In this document: in pieces, positions 7,298-14,712 of the stretch
How positions within the stretch are numbered: the stretch's first letter is position 1
Layout: each line of letters begins with the position of its first letter
Position numbers and translations under genes: made by a program
The notes under the pieces: model-generated
What the model was told of the DNA's origin: nothing
The model's database searches: none
Seen by the model: the letters and a program-made list of their open reading frames with translations, nothing else
NCBI GenBank assembly: GCA_003557825.1
Contig: PWNM01000218.1
Span: 1-17,064 of the forward strand
DNA: 17,064 nucleotides
DNA from: Candidatus Hydrogenedentota bacterium
GTDB taxonomy: Bacteria; Hydrogenedentota; Hydrogenedentia; Hydrogenedentales; SLHB01
Reading direction: 5' to 3'

Positions 7298-8266
7298 TCA
7301 ACTTGAATCCGAAAGGGGCGGATCGACAGCATCATCCTCACGGTCCTTCGGAGCCGATTTCCGGAGCCATTCCGCTTCCAGTCGCGGCCGGGGCTTCCAA
7401 CGACGGTGCAACCACAGCCATTGTTCCGGATGGTTCCGAATGGCCGCCTCGATGGCGTCCTGGCACCGTTGGGTGTTGGCGATCAGATCCTGCCGCAGGT
7501 CGCCTGTACGGACCAGGGAAATGGGGGCGCTCAGTTCGAGGGCGTAGTGGTATCGGTCGTCTCGGGTAAGCGTAACCGCATAGACGGGCACGCGACACCG
7601 CGCCGCCGCCATGATCGGCGCAATCGTCGCCCAGCAAGGATGCCCGAAAAACGTCACCGGCACGGCGTTGTCCCGCGGGCTTTGGTCCACCAGCACGCCC
7701 ACCAGGTAGCCGTCGCGCAACAAACGGATGATCTCGCGGCCGGCCCCCAGCTTGGGCACTGTCGTGACCCCGTTTGACCGACGTACGCCATCTACAAACC
7801 CATTCAGCCGGGGATCATTCATAGGACGGACAATTTCGGCCGTTTTGCCGTGAAATGTCTGTACAATCGGCGCGAGCCATTCCCAATTGCCGAAATGCCC
7901 GCTGATGATCAGTCCGCCCCGGCCGGCCTCGAGCTGTTCGAATCCCTTAATCGTCACATGACGGGCCACGAAATCCTCGTCGATGGCAGCGATGTGGGTG
8001 AACTCCGCCGCCACCATCCCCACGTTTACGGCAGCGCCCCGGGCGATGCGCCGCTTCTCGGCGGGCGACAGGGCATCTCCGTAGGCCAGGTCGAGGTTGG
8101 CAAGGGCCACGCGCCGCACCCGGGGTACCAGCCAATAGCCGAGTCGGCCCAGGTTTCGCCCGAGCAGCCGGCATACGGATAACGGCAACCGCGCCGTGAG
8201 TCCGCCAAAGCCGATACAAAGGGTAGTAAGTACCCACTCAACCGCAGCGTTGCGCCGTTGGGCCAT
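7298..8266 (-). CDS. LpxL/HtrB-family lipid acyltransferase
   Basis: A 322-aa member of the lysophospholipid/lipid A acyltransferase family (Lip_A_acyltrans), which adds secondary acyl chains to lipid A or a related glycolipid at the inner face of the cytoplasmic membrane. The start ATG (8264-8266) lies 4 nt after the upstream gene's stop, implying coupled translation. A hydrophobic N-terminal segment (WVLTTLCIGFGGLTARLPL, about 11-29) should anchor it. The catalytic HX4E motif is HFGNWE at 124-129, preceded by GGLIISG. Family blocks LVGVLVDQSP, PVTFFGHP, a short APIMAAA run and HPEQWLWLHRRWKPRP near the C-terminus are all present. Length is normal. No lpxA/B/C/D genes are visible here, so the exact acceptor is open. 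Confidence 0.88.
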   Translation of the reverse strand: MAQRRNAAVEWVLTTLCIGFGGLTARLPLSVCRLLGRNLGRLGYWLVPRVRRVALANLDLAYGDALSPAEKRRIARGAAVNVGMVAAEFTHIAAIDEDFVARHVTIKGFEQLEAGRGGLIISGHFGNWEWLAPIVQTFHGKTAEIVRPMNDPRLNGFVDGVRRSNGVTTVPKLGAGREIIRLLRDGYLVGVLVDQSPRDNAVPVTFFGHPCWATIAPIMAAARCRVPVYAVTLTRDDRYHYALELSAPISLVRTGDLRQDLIANTQRCQDAIEAAIRNHPEQWLWLHRRWKPRPRLEAEWLRKSAPKDREDDAVDPPLSDSS

Positions 8267-8270
8267 GCCG

Positions 8271-9641
8271 TCAGCTGTCCAGTTCGATGGAGTCCGCCTC
8301 AGGGGGGATATAGCGGTTGTAATCACCGGAACAGTTGGCGTTCATCCACGCCACCGCCTCGGGATCCCCATGGACAAAGACAACGTTCTTCGGCGCGATA
8401 CGGTCCACCAATCGGCACAGCTCCTCCCGGCTGGCATGGGCGCTGAAACTGAACTGCCGCCGGTTTTCCAGGAGGATTTCCACGGGGTGGCCGCTTACCT
8501 CAAGGAGGATCTCGTCGCCCACGTTCGCATGAAGCAGTTTATAGCCCGGCGTATCCGGATCAAGGTAGCCGATGAAAAAAATCCCGTGGCGCGGATCCTG
8601 CACCACCTCCTGGGCGATCATGGCCGACGGCGTGTTTTCCACCATCATTCCCGATGTGGCCACCACAATGCACGGCGACTTCATCAATTCCCGCCGAACC
8701 GACCGTTCCCACACATCCCCGATGCGCCGAAACTCGCTCAACGGCCGCAGGTTCGACTCGGGCCGCAGGTATTCCGTGTATTTGTTGTAAATCTCGTAGA
8801 CCGCACGGCCCAACCCCGACGCATACACCGGAACCTCCGGCAACCGCCCTTCCCCCATGAGCCGGGCGATGATGTTCAAAATCTCCTGACTCCGCCCCAA
8901 GGCAAAGGAAGGCACCAACGCCACCCCTTCGCGCACCAGCACCTCTTCCACCGCCGACGCGAACCGTTCGATCTCCCCTTCAAACGTCTGTTTCTGCCCG
9001 TCATCATCCTGGGCGCCCCGGGTCGACTCGATGACCAACGTGTCCACAGGCGGCATGCCGTTCCACGCCGCCATGGCCGGCATCAGTTCCTGGTCGTTCA
9101 TGCACAGATCGCCCGAGTAATACAACGTGTGCCCCGGCATCTGCAACAAGATCCCCGCACTGCCCAACACATGACCGCTCGGATGAAACCGCGCCCGAAT
9201 CGGGCTGTTCCAGTCCAGCGCAAACTCATGCTCAAAATCAAGCCCATAGGTCCGCCGCACCACCATCTCGACGTCGTTGTGCGAGTACAGCGGATAGTCG
9301 CGAATGCCCCGTTCCATCGACAACGTCCCCATCACCGACACGCTGTTGTGCAGCATCCGATCCATGATGGACAACGTCGGCTGCGTCGCATAGGCCTGCA
9401 CCGATGGAAACCGCTTCATCAACCGCGGCACCGCCCCGCAATGATCGATATGGGCATGACTGACCAACACCGCCAGCGGCGGCTCCTCGATGGCGTCCAG
9501 GTTGGGCATCGACTCCAACCCCTCCTTTTTCGGATGCAACCCACAATCCAACACAATCGAAGTAGCGCCATGGGTGATCAGGTAGCAATTGGAACCGATA
9601 TCGGGGCCCTGCCCCAAAGATGTAAAGGTAATCGTGCTCAA
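8271..9641 (-). CDS. Beta-CASP metallo-beta-lactamase RNase (CPSF-73/Ysh1-like)
   Basis: A 456-aa RNA-processing exo/endonuclease of the MBL/beta-CASP family. The true start is a TTG (9639-9641) with GGAG 8 nt upstream; the apparent longer frame begins in the -35 box of its own promoter and is rejected. The MBL core has HAHIDH at 62-67, FHPSGHVLGSAGI (motif 3 His) and YYSGDLC (motif 4 Asp). The beta-CASP insert has ESTRG (motif A Glu), SFALGRSQEIL and SGMM, and the fold closes with FSFSAHASREEL (motif B His) and NVVFVHGDPEAVAWM (motif C His). All metal and catalytic residues are present. No KH domain precedes it. It heads a two-gene unit with the acyltransferase, a pairing without an obvious metabolic link. 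Confidence 0.92.
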   Translation of the reverse strand: MSTITFTSLGQGPDIGSNCYLITHGATSIVLDCGLHPKKEGLESMPNLDAIEEPPLAVLVSHAHIDHCGAVPRLMKRFPSVQAYATQPTLSIMDRMLHNSVSVMGTLSMERGIRDYPLYSHNDVEMVVRRTYGLDFEHEFALDWNSPIRARFHPSGHVLGSAGILLQMPGHTLYYSGDLCMNDQELMPAMAAWNGMPPVDTLVIESTRGAQDDDGQKQTFEGEIERFASAVEEVLVREGVALVPSFALGRSQEILNIIARLMGEGRLPEVPVYASGLGRAVYEIYNKYTEYLRPESNLRPLSEFRRIGDVWERSVRRELMKSPCIVVATSGMMVENTPSAMIAQEVVQDPRHGIFFIGYLDPDTPGYKLLHANVGDEILLEVSGHPVEILLENRRQFSFSAHASREELCRLVDRIAPKNVVFVHGDPEAVAWMNANCSGDYNRYIPPEADSIELDS

Positions 9642-9660
9642 GCGTGTGTCTCCAGCCCCT

Positions 9661-9689
9661 ATTGTAGGCAGGTTGGCCCAATAGGTCAA
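9661..9689 (-). promoter_or_regulatory. Sigma-70 promoter for the beta-CASP RNase gene
   Basis: TTGACC (9684-9689) and TACAAT (9661-9666), each one base from consensus, are 17 nt apart on the minus strand. The start would fall near 9654, leaving a leader of only about 13 nt that holds the ribosome-binding site (GGAG, 9650-9653) almost at its 5' end. This fixes the TTG at 9641 as the gene's start. Confidence 0.75.
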
Positions 9690-9733
9690 GAAAAACGAGC
9701 CGGCTTCAGCACCGGGGGTGCGATTGCGAGCCG
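9688..9733 (-). terminator. Possible intrinsic terminator after rmlD
   Basis: On the minus strand a GCACC-CCC-GGTGC hairpin (9709-9721) is nested in a CGGCT/AGCCG pair (9701-9705 with 9729-9733) and is followed by CGTTTTTC. The stem is interrupted and the T-tract sits about 6 nt from the stem, so this is a fair rather than strong terminator. Confidence 0.4.
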
Positions 9734-9754
9734 AGGAGTAATCCCGTTGAGAAT

Positions 9755-10630
9755 TTATACACGTCCGGACGCTTTCAAATAGGCTTCGAGGGCGTCGCGC
9801 CAGGGAGGCATGATATTGATTCCCTGGACCTGCAAATGGGCGTTCTCAAGGACGGAATAAGTCGGCCGTTTTACCGGCGACGGGAAGTCCGCTGTCGTGG
9901 CCTGTTTGAGATCAACTTCCGTATTCGTCAGCTCGAAAATGGTCTTAGTGAAATCGTACCACGAACAGGCGCCTTGGCAGGTCATGTGATACAGTCCTGG
10001 TTCACCTTTCTCGGCCGCAAGCCGAATCTGCCGGGCCAGGGGTTCGGTATAAGTCGGCGTGGTCACTTCATCGGTCACGACCTTGACCCAGCCCTGCTTG
10101 TCGGCCAAATGCAGCATGAGACTGACGAAATTCATGCCGCCTTTCGCCAGACAGGGCGCCGTTCCATAGATGGCTGCCGTGCGTACAATAAGGTGTTCCG
10201 GGCATTCGGCGGCAATCAAGTATTCACCGGCTACCTTGCTTGCTCCATAGCTGCTAAGGGGCGCAGGGGGCACGGCTTCGGTTAACGGTTCATGGTGCCC
10301 GTGGCCGTAAACGTAATCGGTGCTGATGTGGACTAGCCGCGCGCCGGCGGCATTGCACGCCCGGGCCAGATTCCGCGCGCCCGTCGCATTGACCGCGTAG
10401 GCAATGTCCGGCGTCTCCTCGCACCGGGGGACGTTGTGGGCCGCTGCCGTGTTGATCACCAGGTCGGGTCGAAGCGAATCGACGATGCAATCCCGAACGG
10501 AACCTTCATCGGTGATATCGAGCGTGATCGGCGCGCCCTTCAGGTCTGCTTGATACAGGTCGACATCGGAATATACCGCGCACAGGTCCTGCCCTAGTTG
10601 GCCGGGGGCTCCGATAATAAGCGCTTTCAT
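9755..10630 (-). CDS. rfbD: dTDP-4-dehydrorhamnose reductase
   Basis: A 291-aa extended short-chain dehydrogenase that makes the last reduction to dTDP-L-rhamnose or a similar deoxysugar. The NAD(P)-binding loop is GAPGQLGQD (8-16), NTAAAHNVPRCEE replaces the usual NAAAYTAVDKAE block, the catalytic region is STDYVYG and YGASKVAGE (the YxxxK pair), and the substrate end has VVTDEVTTPTYTEPLA, as expected for RmlD. The start ATG (10628-10630) has GGGAG about 9 nt upstream and lies 24 nt after the epimerase stop. Length is normal. Last gene of the rmlC-epimerase-rmlD operon. Confidence 0.9.
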   Translation of the reverse strand: MKALIIGAPGQLGQDLCAVYSDVDLYQADLKGAPITLDITDEGSVRDCIVDSLRPDLVINTAAAHNVPRCEETPDIAYAVNATGARNLARACNAAGARLVHISTDYVYGHGHHEPLTEAVPPAPLSSYGASKVAGEYLIAAECPEHLIVRTAAIYGTAPCLAKGGMNFVSLMLHLADKQGWVKVVTDEVTTPTYTEPLARQIRLAAEKGEPGLYHMTCQGACSWYDFTKTIFELTNTEVDLKQATTADFPSPVKRPTYSVLENAHLQVQGINIMPPWRDALEAYLKASGRV

Positions 10631-10654
10631 GGATGTGTTCTCCCTTGTTTCCGA

Positions 10655-11632
10655 CTATCCTGCTTGACCGAGTCGCTCCAGGTCGATTTTTTTGAAGGTC
10701 TGGATATTGTAGAAGTCGTCGTTGGTGAAATCGCCAAACTCGTCCCGATGCCGGTGTAAACTGGCCACCATCTGAGGCACATTGTAACGCGGTAGGAAGC
10801 CGAGATAGGTCTTCGCCTTGTCGCAAGTCACCTTGTAATTTCGGAAGTCCTGGATGCTTTTGACCTCGATGCGGACCTTCTCCCCGGTCAGCTCTTCTAC
10901 TTCGTCTTTGACCAGGTCGGCGATCTGGCCAACGGTAAAGTTGTCGTAGGCCACGTTGAACGACCCGCTGATGCTGTAATCGGCCTGAACCGCACGTAAA
11001 AAGGCCGATGACGTGTCGCGGACGTCCAGGATGGGCCGCCAGATCGACGGGTTGTTCACCGTGATTTTGCCATCCACCAAGGCGCAGCGGTACATGGTGT
11101 TTACGATGAGGTCGAACCGCGTCCGAGGGCTATACCCGCAGACCGTCCCTTGACGCAGGCCGATGGTCGAGAAGCTGTCGTCCTGAAGTTGCATTACGCC
11201 CCGTTCGCCCTGAAGCTTCGAGATGCCATAGGGATAGCCGCATGTGACAGGCGCTTCCTCGTCGTACAACTCGTTCACTGTATATCCGTAAATCGAGCAC
11301 GATGATGCGTAAATAAAGCGTTTGACACCGGCCCGTTTTGCCACGAAAGCTAAATAGGACGGCAAGGCGCCGTTTTGCACGAAGTTGAGTCCCGGACTGA
11401 ATTCGGCCATGGGGTCGTTGGACAGGCCTGCCAGAAAGATCATCTGATCTACGCCCTCGAGATCGGCCTCGGTCACATCGAACAGATCCTTCTGTACCAC
11501 CGGCGTTTCGGGGGGCAGATGATTGCCAAACCACAATAAATCCGTCACAGTGACGTCGTAATCGTGTTCTTGCAGCAGTGGGACTAACACCGACCCAATG
11601 AATCCTGCTCCTCCCGCAACCATAATCCTCAT
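10655..11632 (-). CDS. NAD-dependent sugar epimerase/dehydratase
   Basis: A 325-aa extended SDR. The start ATG (11630-11632) follows GGAAAGG and lies 20 nt after rmlC; the open frame extends 96 codons farther upstream but only across rmlC in another frame, so that extension is rejected. Motifs are VAGGAGFIGSVLV (NAD loop), FLAGLSNDP, the catalytic ASSCSIYG and YPYGISKLQGE (YxxxK), RQGTVCGYSPRTRFDLIVN, then WRPILDVRDTSSAFL. This set matches UDP/GDP/dTDP-hexose epimerases used in surface-sugar pathways; it is not RmlB, which has a different active-site triad context. The substrate is probably a nucleotide deoxysugar because it sits between rmlC and rmlD. TAG is its stop. Confidence 0.87.
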   Translation of the reverse strand: MRIMVAGGAGFIGSVLVPLLQEHDYDVTVTDLLWFGNHLPPETPVVQKDLFDVTEADLEGVDQMIFLAGLSNDPMAEFSPGLNFVQNGALPSYLAFVAKRAGVKRFIYASSCSIYGYTVNELYDEEAPVTCGYPYGISKLQGERGVMQLQDDSFSTIGLRQGTVCGYSPRTRFDLIVNTMYRCALVDGKITVNNPSIWRPILDVRDTSSAFLRAVQADYSISGSFNVAYDNFTVGQIADLVKDEVEELTGEKVRIEVKSIQDFRNYKVTCDKAKTYLGFLPRYNVPQMVASLHRHRDEFGDFTNDDFYNIQTFKKIDLERLGQAG

Positions 11633-11652
11633 GAGCGCTGCCTTTCCTTGTG

Positions 11653-12219
11653 TTATGCGTTGTACGTGAAATTGTGCTCGCATGCGTCGAGCGTCGGCGC
11701 TGCGGTGTCCTTTTTCGATACGATACCTGGCTCGATAGGCCACGCAATCCCGACCTTCGGACAGGCATAGGACAACGACCGCTCGGCTTCGGGCGTATGG
11801 GTCCCCGTACATTTGTAGTGTACGAGGGTATCGTCCTCCAGGGCAACAAAACCATGGGCAAAACCGACCGGTATCCAGTAGGTCCAGCCGTTGTCGCCGG
11901 TCAATTCCCGGCCCACCCATTGGCCGAACGTGGGCGACCCATCGCGCAGGTCTACCGCTACGTCAAATACCGCGCCCCGGATCACCCGGACCAGTTTGCC
12001 CATGCCATGGGGGTCGAGCTGATAATGCATGCCTCGTAAGGCCCCCTTGACCGACATACTCAGGTTATCCTGCACAAAGGTCTCATTGAAACCATGCTCT
12101 GCCCAAATAGGCTGCGAATAGGACTCCGAAAAAAAACCCCGTTCGTCACGGAATAGGCCCGTCTCGATTACCAGTACATCAGGTATCTCGGTCGGAGTTA
12201 TGGTAATAGGCATGGGCAT
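11653..12219 (-). CDS. rfbC: dTDP-4-dehydrorhamnose 3,5-epimerase
   Basis: A 188-aa RmlC cupin-fold epimerase. Diagnostic stretches are DERGFFSESYSQ (24-35), FVQDNLSMSVKGALRGMHYQ (the catalytic His lies in RGMHYQ), KLVRVIRGAVFDVAVDLR, YWIPVGFAHGF and LVHYKCTGTHTPEAERSLSY. Length is normal at about 185 aa. Two close Met codons (12217-12219 and 12211-12213) are possible starts; the first has GGAG 11 nt upstream. First gene of the three-gene sugar operon; a promoter candidate lies at 12283-12310. Confidence 0.93.
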   Translation of the reverse strand: MPMPITITPTEIPDVLVIETGLFRDERGFFSESYSQPIWAEHGFNETFVQDNLSMSVKGALRGMHYQLDPHGMGKLVRVIRGAVFDVAVDLRDGSPTFGQWVGRELTGDNGWTYWIPVGFAHGFVALEDDTLVHYKCTGTHTPEAERSLSYACPKVGIAWPIEPGIVSKKDTAAPTLDACEHNFTYNA

Positions 12220-12282
12220 GTTCTTCAGGTCTCCTTATGCGATTCGTGTGCTGTTCCCCATTATGGCATCAACGCCGATCAT

Positions 12283-12310
12283 AGTATACACGTAATTGCG
12301 CTATGTCCAA
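12283..12310 (-). promoter_or_regulatory. Probable sigma-70 promoter for the rmlC operon
   Basis: TTGGAC (12305-12310) and TATACT (12283-12288) are 16 nt apart on the minus strand. The leader would be about 55-60 nt. The spacer is 1 nt short and TACTAT two bases downstream is an alternative -10. Confidence 0.5.
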
Positions 12311-12311
12311 T

Positions 12312-12366
12312 ATGCTTCGATAAAAAGCAACGTCAGTATGCACAAGCATTGTAGCCATCGAAGCAT
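12312..12366. repeat. 10-bp perfect inverted repeat just upstream of the sugar-operon promoter
   Basis: ATGCTTCGAT (12312-12321) and ATCGAAGCAT (12357-12366) are exact reverse complements with a 35-nt spacer that itself holds ATGC-ACAA-GCAT (12338-12349). The left arm begins 1 nt upstream of the -35 box, a place typical of activator or repressor half-sites. The 47-nt centre-to-centre distance or so (about 4.3 helical turns) would require looping or two dimers. Confidence 0.5.
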
Positions 12367-12664
12367 CGGACCCCCTCCGCGTATGTATCAGCCGGTGTGA
12401 ATATCACCCCTCCATGAGGCTCCATGTATGTAGTTTATCTGGCGGGTACAGCCGGACACAACAGCGGCTTCGAGGCTGGCTCCCAAACTTGCATTTGGGG
12501 CGGGGATTGGGGTAGAAAACAGGATTCCGACAGAAGGAAAACCGGAATAACGGGGGTGGGAAAGCCGGTTTCGATAAATTGTGGTTTGGTGTGCGTCCTC
12601 CGGGGGATCTCAATGCATTGGAGGCCGGGCTGGACGCGCGAGTAATGCAAACAGGTGGATCGAC

Positions 12665-14077
12665 GTGACACAAATTCGGTGTGGACTGGACTTTGGCACA
12701 AGCAACTCCAGCGTTGCCATTGTAGAAAACGGCGCGACACGGGTTCTCGAACTGGATCTCGATAACGACAACGCCACTTCGCTCCCGTCGTTGGTTTATT
12801 TGTCTCGTGAGGGCGAGCAAATCGTGGGGCGTGCGGCGGCCAATGCGTTCATCGAGCGCAATGTGGACCGGGAAGTCGTGATGCGACAGGTGGACTTGGG
12901 CGTCGACATTGAAGCCTACGTGGCGTCCGAAGCGGACAAGGAAGGTGGTTACCGGCCGCGAGAGGACGGGAGCAATGTGCGCGAGGCTGTGCGTGCTCAA
13001 GCTTTGGTCGAGGTGAACTCGCCGGGGCGGCTGTTTCAGTCCGTGAAAAGCTGGCTGCGGCACCGGGGATTTCATGGGACGGAGGTGTTTGGCCAGTTAT
13101 ATCAAATCGAGGAACTGGTCGCCATTATCCTTGAACCTATGAAGGCCGCCGTGGATGCCGCTGCAGGCGAACCGGTGGAAACGGTCGTGATGGGGCGGCC
13201 GGTGCGCTTCTCCAAACGAGACGGCGAAAACGATCTCGCCGAGGAACGGTTGCGCCGAGCGGCCGAGATTGCCGGTTTTAAGAGCATCGAGTTTTTCTAT
13301 GAGCCCGTCGCAGCTTGTATCGAATACGCCGTGGCCACCGATCGAACCCAACGGTTGATGGTGGTCGATATCGGCGGAGGAACCTGCGATGTGTCCATAA
13401 TGGAATTCGGCGGAGGCTCCGACGCCGCGGGCCGTTTGGCGGAAAGCCGGATTTTGGGCGTTGGCGGCGTGCCGGTGGCGGGCGATGCCATCGACCGCGA
13501 GATCATGCGGGCCAAGGTGTTTCCGGCGCTGGGCAGTCGGTGTCATTACGGGCCGTCAAAGCTGCCCATGCCGCAGTTCTTGTACAACGGCATTCTGGAT
13601 TGGCAAAACCTGTATCGCCTCAATACCGAGGAAAACATCAACTGGCTTATTGCCGTCGAAAACGACTGCACCCAACCCGAAGCCATTCGGTCGCTTCGGG
13701 CGCTCATCCAGCGCAACTACGGCTATCCGCTGAGTCGTAAGGTGGAGCATGCCAAACGTCTGCTCAGCACCGAGTGGGAAGCTCCCATCGAGCTGCACAC
13801 CGATGCCCTGCAACTTTCAGTGGACATCGGACGGTCCGAATTTACTCACATCATCGAGGACGTGCTGGAGGAAATGCGGGAGAGCATCATCGAAACAGAA
13901 AAAACGGCCGGTGTGAAGCCTGAAGATATCGACTATGTGCTGACCACAGGGGGAACGAGCTTGATCCCAGCAGTGCGTCACATGCTCGAACAGCGGTATG
14001 GGGGCGAGAAGCTGCTCAAGCGGGAGACGTTTACCAGCGTGGCCCAAGGATTGGCCATCGTCGCCCAGTATGTGTAG
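12665..14077 (+). CDS. Hsp70-family ATPase, YegD-like
   Basis: A 470-aa actin/Hsp70-fold protein with the nucleotide-binding domain but no classical peptide-binding domain and lid of full-length DnaK (about 640 aa); it resembles E. coli YegD (about 450 aa). The start is GTG (12665-12667) with AGGTGG 6 nt upstream; the longer frame begins earlier but has no such site. The phosphate-1 loop is GLDFGTSNSSVAIV (7-20), a VMGRPVRF block is in the mid-domain, a YEPVAACIEYA segment precedes phosphate-2 VVDIGGGTCDVS (233-244), and the adenosine motif is LTTGGTSLIPAVRHML (426-441). No signal peptide. It stands alone on the plus strand, and no DnaJ or GrpE neighbour is present. Its TAG ends 3 nt before the stop of the oppositely oriented DUF5989 gene. 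A chaperone or remodelling role is inferred from the family only. Confidence 0.88.
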   Translation: MTQIRCGLDFGTSNSSVAIVENGATRVLELDLDNDNATSLPSLVYLSREGEQIVGRAAANAFIERNVDREVVMRQVDLGVDIEAYVASEADKEGGYRPREDGSNVREAVRAQALVEVNSPGRLFQSVKSWLRHRGFHGTEVFGQLYQIEELVAIILEPMKAAVDAAAGEPVETVVMGRPVRFSKRDGENDLAEERLRRAAEIAGFKSIEFFYEPVAACIEYAVATDRTQRLMVVDIGGGTCDVSIMEFGGGSDAAGRLAESRILGVGGVPVAGDAIDREIMRAKVFPALGSRCHYGPSKLPMPQFLYNGILDWQNLYRLNTEENINWLIAVENDCTQPEAIRSLRALIQRNYGYPLSRKVEHAKRLLSTEWEAPIELHTDALQLSVDIGRSEFTHIIEDVLEEMRESIIETEKTAGVKPEDIDYVLTTGGTSLIPAVRHMLEQRYGGEKLLKRETFTSVAQGLAIVAQYV

Positions 14078-14080
14078 GCG

Positions 14081-14230
14081 TTACATGGCGTAGATGAAGG
14101 GGGCCAACGTACCCGCCTGACCCGCGACGGTCATGAGCAGCCCCAACAGCATGAGCGCGATGATGATGGGAGCAAGCCAGAATTTTTTTCTGACCCGCAG
14201 AAACTCCCAAATCTCGCGCACGGTTTCCAT
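14081..14230 (-). CDS. DUF5989 family small membrane protein
   Basis: A 49-aa protein (ATG 14228-14230, TAA 14081-14083). It starts METVREIWEFLRVRKKFWLA, continues with a single hydrophobic helix (about 18-35), and ends in GTLAPFIYAM. The 'W.F...RKKFWL.PI', hydrophobic stretch and 'G..LAPFIY' layout is the DUF5989 signature. These small proteins are known to sit beside SxtJ-family membrane proteins and carbamoyltransferases in surface-polysaccharide and toxin-type loci. Here it lies 30 nt after the SxtJ gene, so the pairing holds, but no carbamoyltransferase follows. The predicted helix and positive N-terminus suggest an inner-membrane protein with the N-terminus in the cytoplasm. Confidence 0.85.
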   Translation of the reverse strand: METVREIWEFLRVRKKFWLAPIIIALMLLGLLMTVAGQAGTLAPFIYAM

Positions 14231-14260
14231 CACTATCACTCCTGTCGGGTTGATGGTTGA

Positions 14261-14686
14261 CTAAAACTGCTTCCGATACCGTTCGGCATCGGGGTTTGGA
14301 TCATCGGGGTCTTCCCAATAGGAGGCCGCATCAGGTTTCCATTCCCGATCGAGCGGATCATTTCCGAACCATTGTATCAGAAAACGCACCGGTGTGATCA
14401 TGCCAAAAAAGGAAATCGTCAGCAGGATTCGGGTGACGAGCCAGTTAAGGCCGAAGGCGAATTTCATCCATCCGGCAAACACGGGCCGCAAAACGCCCGG
14501 AGCCGCCATGCCCGTTATCAGGAATACAGCGGCTACGGCAAAAAAATAGACGGGCCAATCGGGCATGGTTCCGGTGCGAGCCCAGTGTATGCCCCAGCGG
14601 ATCAGTCCCAGCACGGCGATGGCTGCGGCCATGGTCAGGCCAAAATTTCGTTGCTGTTTCTTGTCCGATGTATCGACGCCATGCAT
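14261..14686 (-). CDS. SxtJ-family membrane protein
   Basis: A 141-aa protein with three predicted membrane segments: about 17-34 (LTMAAAIAVLGLIRWGIH), about 44-63 (WPVYFFAVAAVFLITGMAAP) and about 75-98 (KFAFGLNWLVTRILLTISFFGMIT). The Pro-containing connection (PGVLRPVFAGWMKF) and the soluble C-terminal tail with FGNDPLDREWKPDAASYWEDPD fit the SxtJ family. The start ATG (14684-14686) has AGGA about 10 nt upstream. It lies 26 nt after the secreted unknown protein and 30 nt before DUF5989, so all appear to be in one operon. The molecular role of SxtJ is not known to me; co-occurrence with carbamoylation suggests membrane recruitment. Confidence 0.85.
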   Translation of the reverse strand: MHGVDTSDKKQQRNFGLTMAAAIAVLGLIRWGIHWARTGTMPDWPVYFFAVAAVFLITGMAAPGVLRPVFAGWMKFAFGLNWLVTRILLTISFFGMITPVRFLIQWFGNDPLDREWKPDAASYWEDPDDPNPDAERYRKQF

Positions 14687-14712
14687 ATATGGAGGTTCCT
14701 GCGATTACGGCC

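Larger units (their letters stand above)
12220..12664. other. Divergent intergenic region between rmlC and the Hsp70-like gene
   Basis: This 445-nt stretch holds the minus-strand promoter of the sugar operon (12283-12310), a 10-bp inverted repeat (12312-12366) and, nearer the plus-strand gene, G/A-rich leader sequence with a small CCCAAA-CTTGCA-TTTGGG hairpin (12482-12499) and a 7-bp AAACCGG/CCGGTTT pair (12539-12571). No family-like small ORF and no clear plus-strand promoter was found; a TTGGAG-17-AGTAAT match would start inside the ribosome-binding site and is not credible. Confidence 0.6.

Noticed and set aside
9642..9689. Longer N-terminus for the beta-CASP RNase from the TTG at 9689
   Set aside because: That TTG is the first half of the -35 hexamer TTGACC of a good promoter whose start lies downstream.
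8196..9782. Long plus-strand open frame (528 codons)
   Set aside because: Antisense to the beta-CASP RNase; His/Arg/Pro-rich composition typical of reverse reading of a high-GC gene, no family motif.
11633..11920. 96-codon N-terminal extension of the sugar epimerase
   Set aside because: It reads through rmlC in a different frame; the NAD loop starts right after the internal ATG at 11632.
12424..12645. Plus-strand 73-codon frame before the Hsp70-like gene
   Set aside because: No family pattern, no ribosome-binding site; G-rich leader sequence is the likelier explanation.
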